Shown here one piece after another: positions 35,609 through 42,895 of a stretch of DNA of 64,000 bases. Made by a program: the position numbers and the translations under genes. The notes beneath the pieces were generated by a model. The model ran no database searches. It saw only the letters and a list, made by a program, of their open reading frames with translations, and was not told the origin of the DNA. This stretch comes from Spirosoma endbachense (lineage in GTDB: Bacteria; Bacteroidota; Bacteroidia; Cytophagales; Spirosomataceae), in NCBI RefSeq assembly GCF_010233585.1, contig NZ_CP045997.1:8234852-8298851 (forward strand), given 5' to 3'. Position 1 is the stretch's first letter; the number at the start of each line of letters is the position of its first letter.

Positions 35609-35615
35609 GGTTTAG

Positions 35616-35686
35616 AATGATGAAGTAAAAATAATGAATCGATAAGACTGGTTCTATTAAGAATTCATCATTTACACTTCATCATT
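35616..35686. terminator. AT-rich hairpin between the Anbu and transglutaminase genes
   Basis: Arms 35616-35639 and 35663-35686 match at 21 of 24 positions, 10 bp beyond the Anbu stop. Confidence 0.5.
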
Positions 35687-35695
35687 TATAATTGG

Positions 35696-36436
35696 TTATA
35701 CATTTTTAACCGAACGTACTTTCTCAAAGATTGGGTCCATCCAGTAGGTCGGTAATTTGCGGACAGAGTTACTTAGAAGCGCACTCCACTGGTGGGACAC
35801 TTCATCCATATCTTCTTTTTCGAGACGGTATTCGGTCATGTGAAAACTGTCTTTGGGGTAAATGACGACATCTAATGGATAATCGACATCGTTGGCGCTG
35901 ACACGGGTGGCATCGAAGGCGAGAAAGCCAATTTTTAGCGCTTCGGGTAGGCTGGTTTCGTAGGATAAGTTTCTGAATAACAGCGGTTTGCCGTAGCCGG
36001 AATTGCCAATTATCTTAAACGGAGATCCCTGGTCTACCTCTACCCAGTTCCCCTCAGGATACAACAGAAAGAGCTTATGTTCTTCGTCGTCTTCCAATTG
36101 ACCGCCAACAATGGCGTTTAAATTGAAATTTAAACCGCTGGCCGTAATGGATTCTTTATCTTCCTGAGCCACACGTTTGACCTGTTCACCAAAGGCATTG
36201 ACGGCCTTATACAGTTTGTTGAACGAGCGATCTCGCTCCGAAATCACTTCTTTAAAATACGTAATAGCCTTGTCGCGTACTGACCGCAGGCCCGACGTCA
36301 TGATAAACAACGAGTGATTTTCGACTTCGTGAACCGAAATTTTTCGATTAGAAGATACTTCGGTACCAGAGGTCAACCGTCTGTCGGCAATGGCCACTAA
36401 GCCCGACGCGACTTTAATTCCTAAACAATACGTCAT
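35696..36436 (-). CDS. Anbu-type proteasome-like peptidase
   Basis: An N-terminal-nucleophile family protein of 246 residues. After removal of Met1 the chain starts with Thr2 (MTYCLGIKVASGLVAIADRR), which is the expected catalytic residue of Anbu (bacterial proteasome homologue). GLVAIADRRLT, the SGLRS turn and GYGKPLL are family features. No signal peptide. A minus-strand promoter element TATATTTG (36483-36490) lies 47 bp upstream. Anbu forms ring- or helix-like assemblies in other bacteria; its substrate is unknown. Confidence 0.88.
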   Translation of the reverse strand: MTYCLGIKVASGLVAIADRRLTSGTEVSSNRKISVHEVENHSLFIMTSGLRSVRDKAITYFKEVISERDRSFNKLYKAVNAFGEQVKRVAQEDKESITASGLNFNLNAIVGGQLEDDEEHKLFLLYPEGNWVEVDQGSPFKIIGNSGYGKPLLFRNLSYETSLPEALKIGFLAFDATRVSANDVDYPLDVVIYPKDSFHMTEYRLEKEDMDEVSHQWSALLSNSVRKLPTYWMDPIFEKVRSVKNV

Positions 36437-36482
36437 TCTTACAGTGGGAAATCAGGAGCATCCACTCCGGGTATAAACCCAA

Positions 36483-36490
36483 CAAATATA
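36483..36490 (-). promoter_or_regulatory. -7 promoter element of the Anbu gene
   Basis: Reads TATATTTG on the minus strand, full match to TAnnTTTG. No -33 TTTG is at the usual spacing. Confidence 0.4.
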
Positions 36491-36543
36491 CGGGTTGCCC
36501 CCGTTTTTGTTTGATTTAAGATCCTGTTTTCTCAAAAACTGCC

Positions 36544-39147
36544 TTATTTCTTTGGAGCATTATCTGAAAATCGATGCCCCTGAGTACTGGTCGGCGTCGT
36601 ATTTGTAGCCTCTTTATTGAGCGGAGCAACCGAGTTTGGTGTAGCCGCAATTCGTGCACCAGATGCGCTGGTGGCCCGTAAATCTACCCGAGCTGTATCA
36701 TCTTCACCGTTGGTTGTACCGTTACCGGGTGTACTATCCGGGTCGCTCTGATTGCAGGCCATAATTTGTGCCACATTTGTGAAATTTCCCTGACCGGTAA
36801 CGGTAGCTGTAAAAGACAGGCTAGCCGTTTGCCCGGCTGCCAACTGGCCGATAGACCCGGTTACAGACGACCCAGACGTAGTCATACCGGAAGGGGATGA
36901 AACAAACTGCATGCCCGCTGGCAGGTCGTTTTTCACGACGATGCCTGTAGCAGTCAAACCGCCCAGATTGAAAACCTTAAGCGTAACAGTAATGTTTTCC
37001 CCTGTCCTGACATAGCGCTGGCTCAATTCCATGGTCAGGCTTAGATCGGCTTTACTCGGGTTAGGTGTAGGCTGATTACTCTGTATGGGCGGTAAAGGGG
37101 TTTGGTTGGGATTGGGCGAAGCAAACAGCGAAAGTGCTCCCGCCGTTGAAGTGGTGCGTAAATCAACCATGGCCGCGTCGTCCTGTCCGTCGCCAGTACC
37201 TGAATTCGGCTGACTGTCTGGATCGATCCTGGCCTGAGCCGTTAATTGTCCGGCATTTTGATACATTCCCGGCGCTGTCAGGCGAGCAACATACTGCCGG
37301 GTGATCGATTGCCCTGGTGCTACGTTTGCGAGAGACCCGCTTACTACGCCACTGGTAGATGTTAAAGTTGACGAAGAGACAAAGACCACATTGTCGGGCA
37401 ATCGATTTTGCATAGTCACCGCACCAGCGTCGCACGAGCCTTCATTTTTAACCGTTAACGAAAAGGTAACAGTGTCTCCTACTGCAGCCGTTCTGCGACT
37501 AACCCCCAGCGAAAGCGAAAGATCAGTCATGGCGTTGCTGATCGTAATACTTGTCGGGTTGGATTGACAGCCATAAACACTATTAACGGCCTGAACGGAA
37601 TAGGCTCCTACCTGAGTAGCCAAAATGGAAGAAGTTACTGCTGACGTGCTCCAGAGGTTTGTTCCTGCATAACTGGATGTTAAGGTGACACTCCCTGGTT
37701 GGCAGAGCGACATTGAGCCGCTGACTGTAATGGTAGGGGTTGATGGCCTGACTACACTTGGCACCGTAACGGCCGGTGGGAAGAAAGCTTTGTTCTGAGG
37801 GTTGAGTAAACGGGCCGAATAAGTGCCTGCTCCAACGGTTAAACTCTGAATGCTATCGCCTGTGTTCCAGATGTATTGATAGCCAGCAGGCTGAGTTAGC
37901 ATCAGCTGATTGCCCGGAGCGCAGGCGATACTGGTAAAAAGCTGATTTTCGGCCAGATAAGGCTGTATTGACTGAAGATAGCTATTGCTGATGGCATTGG
38001 CCCATAAAGCACCTACCTGAGTCTGGCCCGAAGGCGAAAAGTGAATACCATCAGGACGGTCAGCTGGCGAATTAACATTATCCAGATCAGGGCCTTGGTA
38101 GGTCAGGTAGTTCTGGCGATTGATAACCTGAAGCTGAGCCTGTCGAACATTATCAAAGGGAGCACCTGCAAAGGACGATAGGGCAATGATCCAGGCCAGG
38201 TTTGGCTTGCCGAACTCTTGCCGCACCTTGTCGATCACGCCATAGTGATGCGTAACAATAAGGTCAGTCGGATTACCGCGATCATTTTCACCATGCTGGA
38301 GAAGAATGGCCCGAATACCCGTTGAGGGTACATATAAATTCATCAGATTTCGCAGATTGACGTAGGGCATTCGTATCGCATACCTGATGAAGCCATGGGT
38401 AAAGGGAATATCGTAGGCTGCTTTGTAATTATATTCCATGTTGCTTCCCCCAAAACCAGCATTATAAATTAAAACCGGCACATTGATGCGCTGCACCAGC
38501 AAGTCGCCCATATGACCCCAGAACCACGACATTTTGGCGAAAGGAGATATACCGCTAAATGTAGATAACTGGCTGAATGTCAATCCGGGTAAGTAGCGCG
38601 TATTGGCTGTAGTGTCGTATCGTGCAAACTCTGGAGTTGATTGATCGAGAGGAACTACAGTTACGCGATCGTCAACGGCTCCCGGCATCGTGGGGCAGTA
38701 GTCCGTATTATTAATAATGCAACTTGATCCCTGTGCATTTGAATGACCAACAATGGCAAAGACTTCGCCAACACCAAACCGATCGACCGAATCAGACGCT
38801 ACAACCTGACCATTACGCTTTCCACGGACTTCAATTCGATACCACCCACCCGTGATGGTTAAGGTGCCATTGAATTGACCGTTGAGTGGATTTGTCTGAA
38901 GCGTAGCCCAGTTGGTTGTGGTTCCCTGTCCACTTGTTCGAACAACGGCACGAGCTTCTACCGAATCAAATAGTTGGGCATAACTACCAGCAATCAGAAC
39001 AGTCGCGTTATTGTTATTGTCTCGCTGGACAATCATGCGGCTGACCGGATAAGTAACATCGATTTGGGCAACAGCCTGTAATAGACCAATGGCCCATAAC
39101 ATAGCCGTCAACCCTGTTAGCAGGAGTGGCCGTAAAAATAAGTTCAT
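36544..39147 (-). CDS. Secreted SGNH esterase (sialate O-acetylesterase-like) with two DUF11 repeats
   Basis: The start at 39147 (MNLFLRPLLLTG) is followed by a signal peptide ending AVAQ; the longer open frame from 39264 adds 39 residues of no recognisable type. Of 867 residues, the N-terminal part carries an Ig-like domain, then block I IVGHSN (with Ser) and QHGENDRG, then the His block DGIHFSPSG. An Ig-like region and two DUF11 modules follow, about 530-680 and 690-830. Each module ends in a DPDS..NGxGDGxDDxAxVDLR pattern that is repeated nearly verbatim. It is a paralogue of 14835-16541. Likely a surface carbohydrate esterase; the type IX sorting domain is not obvious. Confidence 0.8.
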   Translation of the reverse strand: MNLFLRPLLLTGLTAMLWAIGLLQAVAQIDVTYPVSRMIVQRDNNNNATVLIAGSYAQLFDSVEARAVVRTSGQGTTTNWATLQTNPLNGQFNGTLTITGGWYRIEVRGKRNGQVVASDSVDRFGVGEVFAIVGHSNAQGSSCIINNTDYCPTMPGAVDDRVTVVPLDQSTPEFARYDTTANTRYLPGLTFSQLSTFSGISPFAKMSWFWGHMGDLLVQRINVPVLIYNAGFGGSNMEYNYKAAYDIPFTHGFIRYAIRMPYVNLRNLMNLYVPSTGIRAILLQHGENDRGNPTDLIVTHHYGVIDKVRQEFGKPNLAWIIALSSFAGAPFDNVRQAQLQVINRQNYLTYQGPDLDNVNSPADRPDGIHFSPSGQTQVGALWANAISNSYLQSIQPYLAENQLFTSIACAPGNQLMLTQPAGYQYIWNTGDSIQSLTVGAGTYSARLLNPQNKAFFPPAVTVPSVVRPSTPTITVSGSMSLCQPGSVTLTSSYAGTNLWSTSAVTSSILATQVGAYSVQAVNSVYGCQSNPTSITISNAMTDLSLSLGVSRRTAAVGDTVTFSLTVKNEGSCDAGAVTMQNRLPDNVVFVSSSTLTSTSGVVSGSLANVAPGQSITRQYVARLTAPGMYQNAGQLTAQARIDPDSQPNSGTGDGQDDAAMVDLRTTSTAGALSLFASPNPNQTPLPPIQSNQPTPNPSKADLSLTMELSQRYVRTGENITVTLKVFNLGGLTATGIVVKNDLPAGMQFVSSPSGMTTSGSSVTGSIGQLAAGQTASLSFTATVTGQGNFTNVAQIMACNQSDPDSTPGNGTTNGEDDTARVDLRATSASGARIAATPNSVAPLNKEATNTTPTSTQGHRFSDNAPKK

Positions 39148-39201
39148 GATGGATAAAGCAGTACTTGTTTTAGATGTAGGAAATGTAACATTGCTTAATT
39201 C

Positions 39202-39233
39202 TTGTATACTTAATTTGCAACATTGTATACAAT
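39202..39233. promoter_or_regulatory. Repeated TTGTATAC sites upstream of the DUF11 esterase
   Basis: TTGTATAC occurs at 39202-39209 and at 39223-39230, 21 bp apart (two helical turns). The second copy lies in a perfect 12-bp palindrome (39222-39233). It lies 55-86 bp before the esterase start in a 424-bp divergent gap (39148-39571) that has no other gene. Candidate operator or activator site. Confidence 0.35.
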
Positions 39234-39503
39234 TTAAGGCAAAGGAAATTTCCATTATCAACACTTTGTAGCCAAATATAGTACTAATGGGTTAATAAGT
39301 TATCTATAGAGTCACTGATACGTGAAAATTTAATCTATATCTAAGCTAGATTATTAAACGTGAGAGGTAATCAGTTTTTATTTTTCTGTAATCGGGGAAA
39401 GGCCAGTATTGAGTTCGTAAATGATTATAAACCGCCGAAATCAATTAATCGCGAGAGTGCTGATGATCAGCATTGTGACACAGTTAGTTTTCCGCCAAAT
39501 CGG

Positions 39504-39534
39504 TTTGTTTTGGATAAAGGTTTGTGTTACTTTG
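39504..39534 (+). promoter_or_regulatory. Promoter of the acidic hypothetical gene
   Basis: TTTG at 39504-39507, exactly 19 bp, then TTACTTTG at 39527-39534 (7 of 8 positions of TAnnTTTG). Leaves a leader of about 30 nt. Confidence 0.5.
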
Positions 39535-39571
39535 TCAATGAGAAGGTATTGAACCCCTTCGCCAATTCGCG

Positions 39572-40066
39572 ATGAACTTTGACGACGAGGACGACGACGA
39601 CAGTTTCATGGACTGGGACGGTTTCGATGAGGATTACGACCCGGAAGAAGCCCGCGCCGAAATGGAGGCCGAGAACCGGCGTATTAAGAACCTGCCTATC
39701 TTACGCAAGGCCAATGAACTCATGGAGTTAACCCAGGCCATTGTTGAGACGATCAATAAAGAAGACGATGTGCTGATGATGCATGAGCAGATGCTGGCTA
39801 ATGCGATGATGCTGGCTCCTAAAATCGTTGGTGCCGAGGGAGGAGATCTCTACACACTACGAATGGAAAATGCGGTTATTATTAAGATGCATGCCCGGGA
39901 GTTATTAGCTCAGACTTCTTATTGCAAAGCAGAAAAACTGGCAACTCCTGCCTATTTGAATGTTCTGCGCGATGAAATTGAGCAGTTTCGCCTGTTATTT
40001 GTTGAATGGGTAAATGGTTTCGATAAAGATAATGATGCTCCTGATGACTGGGGGCTGTTTTATTGA
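39572..40066 (+). CDS. Acidic hypothetical protein
   Basis: A 164-residue soluble protein that opens with a run of Asp and Glu (about residues 3-35), including DDEDDDDSF and DEDYDPEEARAE. It is mostly alpha-helical after that (ELMELTQAIVETI, MMLAPKIVGAEGGDLYTLRMENAVIIKMHARELL). No signal peptide, membrane segment or known catalytic motif is seen. Homologues seem to be restricted to Bacteroidota as I recall, with unknown function. The promoter upstream and intrinsic terminator downstream mark it as a single-gene transcript. Confidence 0.65.
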   Translation: MNFDDEDDDDSFMDWDGFDEDYDPEEARAEMEAENRRIKNLPILRKANELMELTQAIVETINKEDDVLMMHEQMLANAMMLAPKIVGAEGGDLYTLRMENAVIIKMHARELLAQTSYCKAEKLATPAYLNVLRDEIEQFRLLFVEWVNGFDKDNDAPDDWGLFY

Positions 40067-40072
40067 TTACGC

Positions 40073-40112
40073 AAACCAAACCCGATCCTGAGAAGACCGG
40101 GTTTGGTTTTTT
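40073..40112 (+). terminator. Intrinsic terminator of the acidic protein gene
   Basis: A 12-bp stem (40073-40084 with 40098-40109) followed by a T-tract, seven bases after the stop codon. Confidence 0.85.
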
Positions 40113-40253
40113 AGGACCTTCGATTGCTTAACCAGGGTGAAGTAGAATGTGCTGCCTGAATAATTTCTACTATATCATTTATGCTAATTATTAAATCTGT
40201 GGGTTGATGCTTATAATCAGATAACTTTGCCCATCCAAAAATCTGTTTAGTTC

Positions 40254-42824
40254 ATGAAATTTCGTTTACCGTTATTTTATTGGTTTTCTTTTACACAATG
40301 TTGGCTAGTACCTGTTTCTGGTTTCCTGCTGCTAATTGCTTTCCTCCAACCAACCAAGGCTAAAGATAAATCCACTTCTTATGTAGCCGTCAATGAAACT
40401 AGTTCAGGTGTCGAAAGCCCCTTGGCGGATCCTATCACCCTAACCCTTACGCCAGCTTCTCCGGCAGTATGTTCAGGCGGAAGTGTTGCTCTGGCGCTGA
40501 CGGGTTGTCCGGTTGCCGGTACTGTTCGGTGGTCGACTAATCAGACAGGAGCAAGCATTACGGTGAGTCCTGCTCAAACAACAAGCTACACTGCCACCTG
40601 CTCGGTAAGTGGACCACAGGGTACAACCACTGCTTCGGCAACTAGCCAGGTTGTGGTCAGCCAGCCAATCGTTCTTACCAGCAACCCGGCATCTACGTCG
40701 GCCTGTGAAGGCGCTGTGGTGTCGTTTTCGGTTACTGCAAACGGTTCTGGTATTGCGTATTCGTGGTCTCGAAACGGTGTGCCGATTCCTGGCACGAATA
40801 GTCCTCAATTGTCGCTGGCCAGCATTACAATGGCTCAGGCGGGGGCTTATGCTGTTACTTTATCGAACCAATGTGGGAATGTGTCAAGTTCGGCGGCCCA
40901 ACTGGCAATTGTTCCAGGGTTAACGATTTCCAGTGCTGTTACACCTGCCAATTGTACGGGTGCCAGTACGGGCCAGATTTTTATTACGGCCTCTGGTGGT
41001 ACAGGGCCGAGGCAGTTTCAGCTGAACGGGCAGGGATCTCAGGTAGAAAACATTTTCTCAAACTTAAAAGCCGGAACTTACCAGGTATCGGTAAAAGATG
41101 TGCTTGGATGTACCGCCCAAACTACCGCACAGATTAAAGAGCCTACGCCTGTAGTTTTGACGGTAAAAGTTGTCAATGCGAAATGTTCGGGGGGATCCGA
41201 CGGGGGGGTATTTGTGGCCGCCACTGGCGGAAATACTCCTTACCAATTTCAGATCAATGGCGGGCCGTTACAGACCGGGGAATCGTTTTTCGATTTGAAA
41301 GACAAGACAGCCTACATCGTTACGGCAGTCGATGGTACTGGCTGTGCCACATCACAGACCGCCGTGGTTGGCGCCCCTCAGGCAATTGATATCAAAGCCA
41401 CTATCGGGTCGGCCAAATGTACGGGCTCTGCCGATGGTACGATTAATATTTTGAGTTCGGGTGGTACAGGATCCTATCAATATCAGATCGGTGCGGGCGT
41501 CTTTCAGGCAGGAACATTGTTCACTGGCCTGGCGGCTAAAACCTATGAGGTTACGGTTAAAGATGGCAGTGGCTGTTTAGGGAAAAAATCGATAGCAGTA
41601 CCGGAACCACTGACCCTGAAACTGACAGCTGCGATTACACCAGTCAATTGTTTTGGCGATAATAGTGGTGCCATTACGCTAACGCCAAGTGGCGGAACGG
41701 GCTCTGTTCAATATCAGTTGACGTCTACCAAAACGCCCCAGAAAAGTAATGTGTTCAAAGCGCTTGCTCTGGGAGATTACACGGTTGTTGGGACCGATTC
41801 AAATGGGTGTACGGCGCTTTTACCCGTTACAATTGGTAAATCTGATCCCCTGAAAGTACAGGCTTCTATCGTGCCGGCTACCTGTTGTGTCTGCCCAACG
41901 GGCCAAGTGGCGCTAACGAGCGGTGGGGGCACCGGAACAGGGCGACAGTTTCAGCTGATTGGTCGGCCGTTTCAGGCTAGTAATCAATTTGCAGGGCTAC
42001 CGCCAGGTACGTATCGTTTCCGCATTTCCGACGAAGTTGGCTGTACCGATTCGGTGGCTGTCGCTGTTACTGATGCGTCATCCATGTCGCTGTCGCCTGG
42101 TCGTATCAAAGATGTTCCGTGTACGGGCGGACGCGATGGCGAAGCGGCCGTACAACTCACGGGGGGAATCAAGCCGTTCGTGTTCTATTGGCAGACCGAA
42201 CGAAAAGATACCCTGAAAGCCCGGACGCCAACACAGACTGGCCTGTCTGAAGGTACTTATACCGTTAGCGTTCTGGATAGTAATCGCTGTACGACCACCA
42301 CGACGTTTGTTACAGTAAAAGCACTGGCTCCAATCCCGCCAAAGCCGGTTATCACACAGACAAGTACTAGTCTTTCGATCGTTGAGGTGACGGGTATTCA
42401 ATGGTATGTAACAGTGGATACGAGCGCTGGCAAACCAGTGCCGAATGCGACGACCTCTACTTTAGTTCCTTTCCAGAGTGGCCGTTATTACGTCGTTGTG
42501 ACTCAAGGGGGATGTACATCGTTGCCATCCAACTTTGTTACGTTTGTGCTGACGGCCTCAGAACCCATTGGTGATTTGTCGGTGCGAGTGATGCCGAATC
42601 CGGTTACCGATCGGTTGCGACTGGAAATTGAACAGACACAGCGCCAAGCTGTACAGGTGCAGCTAATCGATCTGTCGGGCCGGGCCGTTCGCGATTATCA
42701 GATACCCGCCTTTACGGGCAAAAAACAGGCCGAGTGGCCATTGACCGGCATTTCGTCAGGCCAGTATCTGCTGAAAGCCGAAGCTGGTGATCGGCGGTCA
42801 GTAATTAGAATTCTGGTGGAATAA
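40254..42824 (+). CDS. SprB-repeat, Ig-like surface protein with type IX sorting domain
   Basis: An 856-residue secreted adhesin-like protein. A long N-terminal hydrophobic segment (about 18-34, ending at TKAKD) is followed by two Ig-like domains (about 60-225). At least five to six SprB repeats of roughly 75-80 residues follow, each beginning like (V/I)TPANCTG.S.G and containing GGTG..QFQING then GxYTVTVKDxxGC. The C-terminal sorting domain starts VRVMPNP and ends with LLKAEAG. SprB repeats occur in the mobile gliding adhesin SprB of Flavobacterium; here motility is not implied. Cys in each repeat may form disulfides. Confidence 0.9.
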   Translation: MKFRLPLFYWFSFTQCWLVPVSGFLLLIAFLQPTKAKDKSTSYVAVNETSSGVESPLADPITLTLTPASPAVCSGGSVALALTGCPVAGTVRWSTNQTGASITVSPAQTTSYTATCSVSGPQGTTTASATSQVVVSQPIVLTSNPASTSACEGAVVSFSVTANGSGIAYSWSRNGVPIPGTNSPQLSLASITMAQAGAYAVTLSNQCGNVSSSAAQLAIVPGLTISSAVTPANCTGASTGQIFITASGGTGPRQFQLNGQGSQVENIFSNLKAGTYQVSVKDVLGCTAQTTAQIKEPTPVVLTVKVVNAKCSGGSDGGVFVAATGGNTPYQFQINGGPLQTGESFFDLKDKTAYIVTAVDGTGCATSQTAVVGAPQAIDIKATIGSAKCTGSADGTINILSSGGTGSYQYQIGAGVFQAGTLFTGLAAKTYEVTVKDGSGCLGKKSIAVPEPLTLKLTAAITPVNCFGDNSGAITLTPSGGTGSVQYQLTSTKTPQKSNVFKALALGDYTVVGTDSNGCTALLPVTIGKSDPLKVQASIVPATCCVCPTGQVALTSGGGTGTGRQFQLIGRPFQASNQFAGLPPGTYRFRISDEVGCTDSVAVAVTDASSMSLSPGRIKDVPCTGGRDGEAAVQLTGGIKPFVFYWQTERKDTLKARTPTQTGLSEGTYTVSVLDSNRCTTTTTFVTVKALAPIPPKPVITQTSTSLSIVEVTGIQWYVTVDTSAGKPVPNATTSTLVPFQSGRYYVVVTQGGCTSLPSNFVTFVLTASEPIGDLSVRVMPNPVTDRLRLEIEQTQRQAVQVQLIDLSGRAVRDYQIPAFTGKKQAEWPLTGISSGQYLLKAEAGDRRSVIRILVE

Positions 42825-42894
42825 GTCATCAGTTTGCCGTTGGCAGTAGCAGTTCCCAGAGAATGCTGCTACTGCCAACGGCAAACTGATGACT
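42824..42894. terminator. Hairpin filling the gap between two convergent stop codons
   Basis: Arms 42824-42852 and 42866-42894 are a perfect 29-bp stem with a 13-nt loop. The last base of the adhesin stop and the first base before the S9 peptidase stop flank it, so the whole 71-bp gap is hairpin. Functions as a bidirectional terminator (inference). Confidence 0.8.
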
Positions 42895-42895
42895 A

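Noticed and set aside
39360..39575. A 71-codon open frame before the acidic protein
   Set aside because: It spans the promoter at 39504-39534 of the next gene and resembles no family.
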